NCBI RefSeq assembly: GCF_000582685.1
Contig: NZ_KK073768.1
Span: 3,658,680 to 3,722,679 of the forward strand
From: [Scytonema hofmanni] UTEX 2349
Lineage (GTDB): Bacteria; Cyanobacteriota; Cyanobacteriia; Cyanobacteriales; Nostocaceae
Length of the DNA: 64,000 nt
Direction: 5' to 3'
The position numbers were made by a program, and so were the translations under genes. Of the stretch, positions 33,555 to 42,067 are shown in pieces; positions within the stretch are counted from its first letter, which is position 1, and every line of letters starts with the position of its first letter. Under the pieces are notes generated by a model. It was not told the origin of the DNA, did not search any database, and saw nothing but the letters and a program-made list of their open reading frames with translations.

Positions 33555-34367
33555 TTGGCTAAACAACGACTTGATATATTATTAGTAGAGTTGAATTTGT
33601 GTGCTTCTCGCGCTTTGGCGCAACGGTTGATTCAAGCGGGGGAAGTTCAGGTTAATCGTGTGGTTGTGGATAAGGCGGGGACGGAGGTTGATGTTGCGGC
33701 GGATATTAAGATTAAGGAGCGATCGCGTTTTGTATCTCGTGGCGGTGAGAAGCTGGCGAAGGCTTTAGAATTATTTAATATCTCTGTGGAAAATCGCGTT
33801 TGTTTGGATGGGGGTATTTCCACTGGAGGCTTTACTGATTGTCTGTTACAAGCTGGGGCAAAGATAGTTTACGGGGTTGATGTCGGTTACGGTCAAGTTG
33901 ATTGGCGTCTGCGAAATGATTCGCGGGTGAAATTGCTGGAACGCACTAATTTACGACAACTGCAACCCCATGAGTTATATGGTGAGGAACAAAAAGCTGA
34001 TTTGGCGGTGGTGGATGTTTCGTTTATTTCTTTAACCAAGATTTTGCCTGCTTTGTGGGAGTTAACTCAACCTCAAAGAGAAGCTGTTTTACTGGTGAAG
34101 CCACAATTCGAGGTTGGCAAGTCCCGTGTGGGAAAAAAAGGCGTTGTTCGTGATTCTTCTGACCAAGCTGAGGCAATTTTTCAGGTTTTGCAAACTGCTG
34201 AAAATTTAGGATGGAACTACAAGGGCTTAACTTGGTCGCCGATCACAGGTCCTGCTGGGAATATTGAATATCTGTTGTGGCTGGATATAGAAAGCGAAAC
34301 ACCACCGCCTGATTTAGAAGCTATTCAGCAAATTACTAAATCTGCTGTTGCCCAATTGAGAAATTAA
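33555..34367 (+). CDS. tlyA: TlyA-family rRNA 2'-O-methyltransferase / hemolysin A-like
   Basis: A 270-residue protein starting at a TTG abutting the DUF29 stop. Residues 1-62 are an S4 RNA-binding domain (RLDILLVELNLCASRALAQR); the rest is an FtsJ-type methyltransferase with CLDGGISTGGFTDCLLQAG (AdoMet motif I), VDVGYGQ, ADLAVVDVSFISL and LLVKPQFEVGK. Relatives methylate ribose at conserved cytidines of 16S and 23S rRNA. Its last four bases overlap the 3' end of the convergent cp12 gene. Confidence 0.9.
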   Translation: MAKQRLDILLVELNLCASRALAQRLIQAGEVQVNRVVVDKAGTEVDVAADIKIKERSRFVSRGGEKLAKALELFNISVENRVCLDGGISTGGFTDCLLQAGAKIVYGVDVGYGQVDWRLRNDSRVKLLERTNLRQLQPHELYGEEQKADLAVVDVSFISLTKILPALWELTQPQREAVLLVKPQFEVGKSRVGKKGVVRDSSDQAEAIFQVLQTAENLGWNYKGLTWSPITGPAGNIEYLLWLDIESETPPPDLEAIQQITKSAVAQLRN

Positions 34368-34642
34368 ACGTCGTAGATTAGACATTCTACTGCTTCGGGA
34401 TGGCGATCGCAGTAACTTTCTAAAGAAGATTTGCCTTTTGTTGCTTGCTGTTTGTGAGATTTCTTAGCTTGCAATTCTTCGACGATATCCCAAGCTACAG
34501 CGCAGTTAGCAGAATTGCTACCGCTAATATCGCAGGTTTGGCGGGCTTCAGCAACAGCTTCAAATATTGTTTCTTCAAGGGTTTGAGTTGGATTTTCGGC
34601 GGAGTTAATAGCAGCCTGGACTACGTTTGAGATGTCAGTCAT
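34364..34642 (-). CDS. cp12: CP12 Calvin-cycle regulator
   Basis: A 92-residue, largely disordered protein. Both disulfide pairs of CP12 are present: TCDISGSNSANCAVAWDIVEELQ with two cysteines and the C-terminal YCDRHPEAVECLIYDV with two cysteines. Oxidised CP12 ties glyceraldehyde-3-phosphate dehydrogenase and phosphoribulokinase into an inactive complex in the dark. The usual C-terminal ECRxYxD reads ECLIYDV, so the arginine that contacts the GAPDH cofactor site is replaced. The ATG has AAGG upstream. The 3' end overlaps tlyA by four bases. Confidence 0.9.
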   Translation of the reverse strand: MTDISNVVQAAINSAENPTQTLEETIFEAVAEARQTCDISGSNSANCAVAWDIVEELQAKKSHKQQATKGKSSLESYCDRHPEAVECLIYDV

Positions 34643-34779
34643 GATACTTACCTTTGTGTGTTGATTTAGAAATCGACTGCCAGCTTCTGAATTATTTCAA
34701 AAGCTTAATTTCTAGTTTAGACAGGCTTAACAAAAAATGCCGGTGGGAAAACCGTCATTTAGGGACTGCGGACAGGGGA

Positions 34780-34897
34780 CTAGGGAGATAAGGGGGATGA
34801 GGGGGATGAGGGGGATGAGGGGGATAAGGAGGATAAGGAGGATAAAGGACAAGGAGTTCATCCTCCCAATGCCCAATGCCCAATGCCCAATGCCCTA
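34780..34897. repeat. Two microsatellite-like tandem tracts
   Basis: About six copies of a GGGGGATGA-like 9-mer (34786-34855), then four copies of CCCAATG (34866-34893). They form the 3' boundary of the GTPase gene and generate only spurious frames. Confidence 0.8.
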
Positions 34898-36295
34898 TTC
34901 CCCCAATCTTAATTCTTGTTGCAAACGGTACAAAATTGTGTTTTGGTCAACTTGGGACAGAATTTCTTGAATGACGGTACTAGCGCCCATTTGACCCCAA
35001 GTACAGCCTTCTTTTAGATATACTTGTGCGGCTTTGCCGATCGCATATGCGCCATAACCGGCGATACCAGCTTGAGCGATCGCACTTCCGGCGAAGGCTG
35101 TAATATTGGTGGGATTTTCACCACTGGCTAAGGCGGCGGTAGTTTTGCCTAAACCTAAAAGCAAGCTGCTTCCTAATTCTCCCAAAAGTAAACCGCCAGA
35201 ACTAAAGAAAATTGTCTTGAGAATTTTGCTTGCTTCGTAACCGGTCATCGGTAAGCCGTATAATCTTGCTAAGGAGCGAATTAACGCTAAGTCGGCAACA
35301 CTTCCGCCAACGACATCTAAAAAGGCGATGGGATTTAACGCTACTGCTAAAGCTTTATATTTGCTAAACTGCCAAATGAGGTCTTCTGCTTGTTGTTCGC
35401 GCAACTCGATAGTTTTTTGAGCGATCGCAGCTTCTGCATCTCTTGCCTGAATCAGTGCATTTAAAGCAAGAAGCGATCGCCCTTCACGATTGAGAATATT
35501 TAAAATTGTCTCTTTGAGTTCCTCTATTTCAATTGGCGGTGTCTCCCATTCATAAGTTACACGTCCATCAGTCCACTCAACCCGCACTTCAAGGGGTGCA
35601 GGTTCTGCCGCTACCATCACAATTTCATCGGGTAATAACGGCTTACTTTGGGGATGTCCTGCACCCAGTTGTTGCAAATTTTTATAAATAACTGTTTTAT
35701 CTGTATCTGGATACAAGTCTATTTTGTTAAATACAAGAATTAGGGGTTTTTGCGATCGCCGCAACTCTAGCAGCGCTTGATACTCAGTCCGGGTAATATC
35801 ACCTGACACCACAAACAAGATTAAATCAGCTTGCTGTGCTACATCTCGCGCCATTTGCCCTCTTACCTCCCCCTGAATTTCATCTAATCCGGGGGTATCA
35901 ATTAATTCTACCTGCACCTTTCCACCAGGAGTCCACCGTAGGGAACGAGGATACTGAGTTACACCATTAAGGGGACCTGTTTGCAGAATTTTTTGTCCCA
36001 CTAAGGCATTTAACACTGCTGACTTCCCACGACTGACTAAACCAAAAGCGGCAATTCTAATTACGTTAGAGTCGAGTTTATTAAGAGTATTTGTCAATAT
36101 CTCTAATTCTGGTTTGACAAAAGATGCTAATTCCAGGTTTGATTGTGGTTGTCCTGGCTTACGAAGATATCCATACCAAGACAGTACTTGTCTGAGACTA
36201 GCACGAGCGCGGTTTAAATGAGTTTCTTGCAGATTATTAGGCACGTTCTTGCCTTTGTTGTAACAAGCTATATATCTATTTTGCTTCAATTGCAT
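34895..36295 (-). CDS. Era-like GTPase with C-terminal DUF697-type membrane domain
   Basis: A 466-residue protein. The G domain (about 60-250) shows AAFGLVSRGKSAVLNAL (G1), the DTPGLDEIQGE switch (G3) and VFNKIDL (G4). The C-terminal third has hydrophobic helices (ALAVALNPIAFLDVVGGSVADL, GSSLLLGLGKTTAALA) of the DUF697 type, suggesting reversible membrane association. I chose ATG 36295 over a TTG at 36310. The relatives are widespread in cyanobacteria and plastids, with an uncertain role in membrane or envelope maintenance. Confidence 0.85.
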   Translation of the reverse strand: MQLKQNRYIACYNKGKNVPNNLQETHLNRARASLRQVLSWYGYLRKPGQPQSNLELASFVKPELEILTNTLNKLDSNVIRIAAFGLVSRGKSAVLNALVGQKILQTGPLNGVTQYPRSLRWTPGGKVQVELIDTPGLDEIQGEVRGQMARDVAQQADLILFVVSGDITRTEYQALLELRRSQKPLILVFNKIDLYPDTDKTVIYKNLQQLGAGHPQSKPLLPDEIVMVAAEPAPLEVRVEWTDGRVTYEWETPPIEIEELKETILNILNREGRSLLALNALIQARDAEAAIAQKTIELREQQAEDLIWQFSKYKALAVALNPIAFLDVVGGSVADLALIRSLARLYGLPMTGYEASKILKTIFFSSGGLLLGELGSSLLLGLGKTTAALASGENPTNITAFAGSAIAQAGIAGYGAYAIGKAAQVYLKEGCTWGQMGASTVIQEILSQVDQNTILYRLQQELRLGE

Positions 36296-36441
36296 AACAA
36301 AACTCAGCAATGCCTAAAGACGTTACTGAGTCGTTGGTTATTTAATTCTTTTTGAATGGGTGAATGCGTGAATGTTCGTATGAAGCGACGGTCAAATATG
36401 ACCCTTGATAACTAGATGGGCATAGATAAATGTGTTCTAAT

Positions 36442-36501
36442 GTAGTAAGGGCTGAAGCCCTTAAAATCGAAACTATGAGCGGTAAACCGCTCACTACGTA
36501 G
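36442..36501. repeat. Dispersed palindromic repeats
   Basis: AAGGGCTGAAGCCCTT and GAGCGGTAAACCGCTC lie in tandem, bounded by GTAGT and ACTACG. A second copy of the latter (about 5730-5755) sits before the GHL10 gene. Confidence 0.7.
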
Positions 36502-36536
36502 AGAATATTTTACGTTGATTTTGCCCAAATACTTAT

Positions 36537-36860
36537 CTACCAAATCCGGTTTCCGTCTTCGTCAACTCTTGCTTGACGAATTACATCAGAAATTTCTTCT
36601 GCATCTTTAACGTGGTGAAGTGCCTTTTGTTCACCATTGGGTTCATCGACAACGAAGTAAGTTGGTACTGTGATATGTTCACCTGTAATGTCTGGTGAAT
36701 CTACAGCAATTTGTTGAGCTTTTTCTTCAAGTGATTTTGACTCATCAACCACATCTCCAGGATTGACTGTGGCGTTCTTTTCTTTAGGTGTTGGTTCTTC
36801 TCTGGATTCTATAGTTGGGCTTACTGGTTGCTTAATTTCATTTTCTGATTGATTAGCCAT
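36537..36860 (-). CDS. Acidic hypothetical protein
   Basis: A 107-residue, strongly acidic protein with a disordered N-terminal half rich in Glu, Pro and Ser and a more ordered end (ITVPTYFVVDEPNGEQKALHH, ISDVIRQARVDEDGNRIW). I know of no named family. GGAGAA upstream of the ATG at 36860 supports translation. It is a single gene between repeat-containing spacers. Confidence 0.65.
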   Translation of the reverse strand: MANQSENEIKQPVSPTIESREEPTPKEKNATVNPGDVVDESKSLEEKAQQIAVDSPDITGEHITVPTYFVVDEPNGEQKALHHVKDAEEISDVIRQARVDEDGNRIW

Positions 36861-37379
36861 AATTTTTAATTCTCCAGAATTTATCTACTAATATCACTTT
36901 ATAGAATCAAAGCCGTGAAGAGTTCCTTCTCAAGAAAGACTTTGAGTATACGACTAAATGAGGAATTTATTAGACTCGTTTGAATTTAAATATGCGTTAT
37001 CCAGAACCCCCAATAAGACGTAGCATTGCTACGTCTAATCAAGGATTTGGGGTAATGGTTAAATAATTTCCAATTTCCTGTGTCTATTAGGCAGGATTTA
37101 CGCACGGACTACGAATTTCTGTCATTGCGACGTAAGGAAGCAATCTCAAAGTCTTGTTTTTTCGTCTTGCCGACGGCAAGCCCTTTTTTCCCATTAAAAT
37201 GATTATCATTCTTTAAATCAACCTGTCTCTTCTTTTTTTTGGAATAATTTATTCTTTGGAAGTCCCAAATGTAGTCATTGGAAAACCTTAAAAATCCATC
37301 CAGAAGCTTAATTTTCTGGAGTTTGGCAAGTGATATACTTTGGGAGACGGCTGACAGTCCTTCGTCGGAGGAGCGTTCA
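36861..37379. other. Intergenic region with the left island boundary
   Basis: Holds a short ACGTAGCATTGCTACGT palindrome (about 37019-37035), a GTCATTGCGACGT/AAGCAATCTC dispersed repeat (about 37122-37150) and the mntC-derived direct repeat at 37198-37267. I see no gene before the kinase. Confidence 0.6.
37198..37267. repeat. Left direct repeat of the island (copy of the mntC 3' end)
   Basis: Seventy bases, starting AATGATTATCATTCTTTAAA and ending GGAAGTCCCA, match 50598-50666 except for one T in an oligo-T run. The right copy includes the last codons and stop of mntC, so the left copy is a detached mntC 3' end. AATGAT-T-ATCATT inside it is a 6-1-6 Fur/Zur-box-like palindrome. Confidence 0.85.
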
Positions 37380-39674
37380 ATGATCTATTTCGATCAATTG
37401 ATTGCCACATTGATGCAGGTAGTGATAGAAAATGCAGGAGCCAAAACTGGCGCTCTGGTTCTCCTGGAAGATGATCGGCTCACTGTTGTGGCTCAGTGCA
37501 GTGAGAGTAGACAGTGTAACCTAGAAAAGATCGCTGTTGCTGGCTGTGCAACAATTCCTGTCTCCGTCATCCAATCAGTAGAACGCACATCTGAAACTCT
37601 GGTGTTTGATGAGGCAATCAGCGAACCGTCTTTTTTGACTGATCGGTATATTCAAAACCAACAAACGCGATCGCTCCTGTGTATGCCCATTCTCAAGCAA
37701 AATCAGCTGATTGGCATACTTTATCTAGAGAACAATCTCAGTACCGGAGTGTTTACTAGCGATCGCTTACAAGTCCTTAAACTATTGATTGCTCAGGCAG
37801 CAATTTCACTGGAGAATGCTCGGTTATATGAACGCTTATCGGATTATTCCGAAACACTGGAAAGGAAGGTAGAAGAGCAAACTCAAGCTTTGCAGCAGGA
37901 GATCGCGGAACGTCAACAAACCGAAGCCGCATTGAGACAAAGTGAAGCAAATTATCGCAACCTGCTACAAACCGCGAATTCCGTTATCATTCGCTATGAT
38001 CCGCAAGGACGGATTCGCTACATCAACGATTATGGGGTAAAACTTCTTGGCTATGAAGAACATCAGATTTTAGGGCGGAGCTTATTTGAAACCATCATTC
38101 CAGAAGTCGAACTTTCTGGACGCGATGTGAGACCCTTTGTCCATGATTTACTTCGTAATCCTCAATCGTACCCGCAAGGCGAGGGTGAAAACCTGTGTCG
38201 AGACGGTCGGCGAGTTTGGGTTGTTTGGTCAAATCAAGCCATCTTCAATGAACAGGGAGATGTCGTTGAAATCTTATCGGTTGGCAATGACACCACCCAG
38301 CGTAGACAAGCAGAAGAGGCATTACAACGCAGTGAAACCAAGTTCCGCAATATCTTTGAAAACTCGCAGGTCGGCATCTTCCGAACCCGCCTCTCGGATG
38401 GATTACTTCTCGATGCCAATCAACGCCATGCCAATCTGTTTGGCTTTGATTCACCAGAGGAGATCATTGGGCTTGAACACGTCACAGACTATTATGCAGA
38501 TCCCAGCGATCACCAACACGCCATTGAGTTGCTGAAGCGGGATCGGGAAGTGCGAAGCTTTGAAGCCCAGATGCGAAAACGAGATGGGACATTGTTTTGG
38601 GGGCTTTTCTCTTTTTATCTGAATGCAGGCGATGACTACATCGAAGGGGTGATTGCAGATATTAGCGATCGCAAACAGGCAGAAGTAGCGTTGCAAGCCT
38701 CTGAAGCAGAGCTACGGGCGCTCTTTTCAGCCATTCCCGATCCGCTATGTGTTGTTACTGCCCAAGGGCGAGTGATCGAAACAGTCGCAGGGAATCCGAG
38801 GCAGTTGTATAGTTCAGTTGAGGAGAAGGTTGGTAAAACACTGCATCAGATTTTTGAAGAAGAACAAGCCGATAAATTTATGGATTATATTCAGCAGGTG
38901 CTGAGAATCCAACAAGTGCTTACCGTTGAGTACAGCCTACAGATAGATGGACGAGAAACTTGGTTTTCAGCGCGCATTGCACCGATTCGGCATGAGCAGG
39001 TCATTTGGATAGCGCGAGATATTACGCTGCAAAAGCAAGCAGAAGCAGCCTCAATTTTGGAAGAACGCAACCGCATGGCGCGTGAAATTCACGACACACT
39101 CGCTCAGGCGTTTACGGGCATTCTGGCTCAGGTGGGAGCGGCAAAACAGGTGCTAACGGATGATTTAGAAGCAACTGAGGCACACCTAGACCTGATCAAA
39201 GAATTGGCGCGAACTGGACTGGTTGAAGCGCGGCGATCGGTAGTAGCGCTCCGTCCTCAGCTTTTGGAGGAAGGCAGTCTACAGAGCGCTCTACATCGTC
39301 TCGTCGCTCAACTCAGAACTGCCGCAATGGATACCACTTTATATTATGAGATTGAGGGTGCAGTATATTCTCTGCCGACTGAAGTCGAGAGTAATCTACT
39401 GCGGATTGGGCAGGAAGCCTTAACCAATGCGATTCGACACGCCGATGCTGATGAAATTCGAGTGGAGCTAATCTACGATCGCGATCAGTTTTGCTTGCGC
39501 GTGAGAGACAATGGACAGGGCTTTGGAGTTGGGAGTATTCCAGCCTCTGAGGGTTTTGGCTTACTAGGCATGAGCGAACGGGCAGAGCGCATCGGCGCAC
39601 AACTCACGATTAGGAGTCAACCTGGAGAAGGAACAGAGATGATTGTTACTGTCGATCGGGAGGCATCACAATGA
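37380..39674 (+). CDS. GAF-PAS-PAS-PAS histidine kinase (HisKA_3, NarX/DegS type)
   Basis: A 764-residue kinase from ATG 37380 with GGAGGAG six bases upstream. Order: GAF (about 5-150; LLCMPILKQNQLIGILYLEN), coiled-coil (about 155-190), three PAS domains (about 190-315, 315-445, 445-560), HisKA_3 dimerisation domain with MAREIHDTLAQAF (phospho-His near residue 571) and HATPase (about 670-760; NAIRHADADEIRV, DNGQGFG, GFGLLGMSERA). The frame is open upstream to a TTG at 37278. The NarL-type regulator follows with an ATGA overlap, so the two form a two-component pair. The signal is unknown. No transmembrane segment, hence a cytoplasmic sensor. Confidence 0.9.
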   Translation: MIYFDQLIATLMQVVIENAGAKTGALVLLEDDRLTVVAQCSESRQCNLEKIAVAGCATIPVSVIQSVERTSETLVFDEAISEPSFLTDRYIQNQQTRSLLCMPILKQNQLIGILYLENNLSTGVFTSDRLQVLKLLIAQAAISLENARLYERLSDYSETLERKVEEQTQALQQEIAERQQTEAALRQSEANYRNLLQTANSVIIRYDPQGRIRYINDYGVKLLGYEEHQILGRSLFETIIPEVELSGRDVRPFVHDLLRNPQSYPQGEGENLCRDGRRVWVVWSNQAIFNEQGDVVEILSVGNDTTQRRQAEEALQRSETKFRNIFENSQVGIFRTRLSDGLLLDANQRHANLFGFDSPEEIIGLEHVTDYYADPSDHQHAIELLKRDREVRSFEAQMRKRDGTLFWGLFSFYLNAGDDYIEGVIADISDRKQAEVALQASEAELRALFSAIPDPLCVVTAQGRVIETVAGNPRQLYSSVEEKVGKTLHQIFEEEQADKFMDYIQQVLRIQQVLTVEYSLQIDGRETWFSARIAPIRHEQVIWIARDITLQKQAEAASILEERNRMAREIHDTLAQAFTGILAQVGAAKQVLTDDLEATEAHLDLIKELARTGLVEARRSVVALRPQLLEEGSLQSALHRLVAQLRTAAMDTTLYYEIEGAVYSLPTEVESNLLRIGQEALTNAIRHADADEIRVELIYDRDQFCLRVRDNGQGFGVGSIPASEGFGLLGMSERAERIGAQLTIRSQPGEGTEMIVTVDREASQ

Positions 39675-40294
39675 GCCAAGCCATTCGGGTTCTGATTGCA
39701 GACGATCATGCTATTTTTCGGCAAGGATTAGCCACCATTATTAACCGTGACCCAGATATGCAGGTGATTGCCCAAGCCGAAAATGGGGAACAAGCGATCG
39801 CTCTATTTGGGGAACACCAACCGGATGTCACGCTCATGGATCTCCGAATGCCTGAAGTGGAAGGAGTTGCCGCCATCGGTGCAATTTGTGCTACTGCTAA
39901 ATCTGCTCGGATTATTGTACTGACCACGTATGATAGTGACGAAGATATTTATCGGGGATTGCAGGCAGGCGCAAAAGGATATCTGTTGAAAGAAACTGAA
40001 CCTGACGAGCTTCTGAATGCTATTCGTACCGTTCATCGGGGTCAGAAGTATATTCCGCCTGATGTGGGAGCAAAGTTGGTACAGCGCCTCAGCAATCCAG
40101 AACTGAGTGAACGAGAACTAGAAGTACTCGGCTCACTGGCGCAGGGAATGAGCAATGCCGATATTGCAGCTGCTTTGAGTATTGGTGAAGGCACTGTCAA
40201 ATCTCATGTCAATCGGATTTTGAATAAGTTAGATGTTAGCGATCGCACCCAAGCTGTAATTGTTGCCGTTAAACGCGGCATTGTCAATTTATAG
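39671..40294 (+). CDS. NarL/FixJ-family response regulator
   Basis: A 207-residue protein overlapping the kinase stop by four bases. It has a receiver domain (LIADDHAIFRQGL; phospho-acceptor Asp57 in LMDLRMP; T in VLTTYDS; K in YLLKETEP) and a LuxR-type helix-turn-helix (about 140-205; LSERELEVLGSLAQGMSNADIA, GTVKSHVNRILNKL). Phosphorylation by the upstream kinase should promote dimerisation and DNA binding. Targets are unknown; the downstream DsbA-like gene is 221 bp away with its own spacer. Confidence 0.92.
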   Translation: MSQAIRVLIADDHAIFRQGLATIINRDPDMQVIAQAENGEQAIALFGEHQPDVTLMDLRMPEVEGVAAIGAICATAKSARIIVLTTYDSDEDIYRGLQAGAKGYLLKETEPDELLNAIRTVHRGQKYIPPDVGAKLVQRLSNPELSERELEVLGSLAQGMSNADIAAALSIGEGTVKSHVNRILNKLDVSDRTQAVIVAVKRGIVNL

Positions 40295-40515
40295 GGTTTA
40301 CTTTCGATCGAATTCGGATTCTAACTTAAGTTATAGCTAGCCTTCTACTCCGCGACGGCATGGTTTCTCTATCAATTTGTACTGTAAAAATTTTAACTTG
40401 CTATAGACGACAGCTTGAAGGCGATCGCCTATATTGAATTTATGCAAACACTTACTCAATCCATTGATTGCGTAAGTAAATTGCCAGGTTCCATGCTTGA
40501 TGCAAATGTATAAAA

Positions 40516-41073
40516 ATGAACGACGATCGTAGCCACAGTTCCTTACTTGTAACCCCTTCAACCCAGGATTGGATGCGAGGTGTGCTGAGTGCTAAGGTCG
40601 TGCTGGTGATGTATGGAGACTATCAATGCTCTAAAAGTGCGGATGTTTACAAGCTGATTAAATTGCTCAAAGGAGAACTTAGTGCTTCTTTTGGAGAAGA
40701 TGATTTATGCTTTATCTTCCGTCATTTTCCGCAAGCACAGATTCATCCCCAAGCTCAACGGGCAGCCCAAGCAGCCGTTGCCGCCGCCGCTCAGGGACAG
40801 TTTTGGTCAATGCACGACACTTTGTTTGCCCATCAACAGAAGTTAGAAAATGGTTATCTTGTAGAGTACGCCAATGATTTAGGGCTTGATATCCCTCAAT
40901 TTCTCAAAGAGTTGTCTAAACAAGTGCATATCGATCGTGTCAATGAAGATATCGAAAGTGGATTGCACAGTGGAATAACGGCTACTCCAGCCCTATTTAT
41001 CAATAACATTCGATATACTGGGCGCTGGAAAATGGCAGAGTTGATGACAGCCATTGTTGCTGCAAGTCACTAA
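40516..41073 (+). CDS. DsbA-like thioredoxin-fold protein with a single active-site cysteine
   Basis: A 185-residue protein of the Thioredoxin_4/DsbA family: VVLVMYGDYQCSKSADVYKL, then FRHFPQAQIHPQAQRAAQAA, GQFWSMHDTLFAHQQ and GITATPALFINNIRYTG, whose TPALF contains the cis-proline. The catalytic CPxC is reduced to QCSKS, leaving one cysteine, so classical dithiol oxidation is not possible; a glutathione- or monothiol-type role or binding function is more likely. No signal peptide is visible, suggesting a cytoplasmic location. NhaA fusions and Na+/H+ antiporter partners are known for related domains but none is adjacent. Confidence 0.8.
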   Translation: MNDDRSHSSLLVTPSTQDWMRGVLSAKVVLVMYGDYQCSKSADVYKLIKLLKGELSASFGEDDLCFIFRHFPQAQIHPQAQRAAQAAVAAAAQGQFWSMHDTLFAHQQKLENGYLVEYANDLGLDIPQFLKELSKQVHIDRVNEDIESGLHSGITATPALFINNIRYTGRWKMAELMTAIVAASH

Positions 41074-41234
41074 GCTCTATTCATATCTGACTTGTTTGTT
41101 AGTGCTAGTAAGCTATCGAATGCGTGATGGCTAGCTTTTGCCTGTTTTGTTGAACTTAAGCGCCTCACTGGAATGACCCCAAAACAGGTTCGCTAACACG
41201 ATACGAATTATTCATAGCGACAAACAGGAGAAAG

Positions 41235-41696
41235 ATGATGAAATTAACTACAACACGACGCTCAATTTCTAGAATCACTGGGATGCTTGCTAAAACCACT
41301 CTATCAATCATCGTTATAACGGGAGTAGGTGGGGTTTTGCGAATGCATCCGGCGATCGCTACCCCTCCACCTCAACAATCTCCTATTCTTGTTGCAACCG
41401 CCTACACGGATCTCACATTGCCAACCTTGAGACAGGGCGATCGCGGTAGAAGAGTGCAAATATTGCAGCAAATTCTCTTAGATAATGGGTTCTTAAATGC
41501 TGCTGGAGTCAGGTTGGGAAATCCGAGGGGTGCGGTTGTTGATGGTGCATTTGGCGCGATTACAGAATCTGCGGTGAGAGATTTACAACGACGCTACAAC
41601 ATCCCCGTTACAGGACAGGTTAACCCTGTGACTTGGGAAGTGCTGGATATGCGGGAGAATCCCTATCGATCGCCGCTCCCCTGGAAATCCGATTAA
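41235..41696 (+). CDS. Secreted peptidoglycan-binding domain protein
   Basis: A 153-residue protein with an N-terminal signal/anchor (about 17-42, ending HPAIAT) and one PG_binding_1 domain (about 62-145): LRQGDRGRRVQILQQILLDNGF, VVDGAFGAITESAVRDLQRRY and GQVNPVTWEVL. It should bind the peptidoglycan sacculus from the periplasm. CAGGAG precedes tandem ATGs at 41235/41238. No enzyme domain is present. Confidence 0.85.
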   Translation: MMKLTTTRRSISRITGMLAKTTLSIIVITGVGGVLRMHPAIATPPPQQSPILVATAYTDLTLPTLRQGDRGRRVQILQQILLDNGFLNAAGVRLGNPRGAVVDGAFGAITESAVRDLQRRYNIPVTGQVNPVTWEVLDMRENPYRSPLPWKSD

Positions 41697-41728
41697 TCAC
41701 TCAGAAAAAACTCATAAGGAAACGTCCA

Positions 41729-42016
41729 ATGAACAAGATTCTGTCCAGACTTCAACGATCTCCGCAAATTATCTCAGCAACAATCCTACTCAGCCTATTG
41801 TTGCTGTTCAGTGTTCCATCCCTGGCTCAAGTTAGTCCACAAGTGATTCCCATAATTGAAGTAATTGACAGTTCTGAAGGAATTCCACCTGCCTACCGTT
41901 TAGTCATTAGTCGATCGCAGGACATCGTATATGTTAACTGTCCCACGAATTTCGAGCCTGAGTTGAATTATCTACGAAATGTCAAAGCAATTCAGTGTAA
42001 GCGTCCTCCCAGGTAA
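41729..42016 (+). CDS. Small secreted protein of unknown function
   Basis: A 95-residue protein from ATG 41729 preceded by AAGGA. It has a signal peptide (about 12-33, ending PSLAQ), then a short domain with two cysteines (VNCPTN and IQCKRP). It follows the peptidoglycan-binding gene by 32 bp and may be co-transcribed. No family recognised. Confidence 0.65.
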   Translation: MNKILSRLQRSPQIISATILLSLLLLFSVPSLAQVSPQVIPIIEVIDSSEGIPPAYRLVISRSQDIVYVNCPTNFEPELNYLRNVKAIQCKRPPR

Positions 42017-42067
42017 CTGGCGGTCAGATCCAAGCACTACATCCACGCACAAATCAAGGAGACACAG

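Noticed and set aside
34737..34970. 77-residue ORF rich in RGMRGMRG
   Set aside because: It is a translation of the GGGGGATGA microsatellite and overlaps the end of the GTPase gene.
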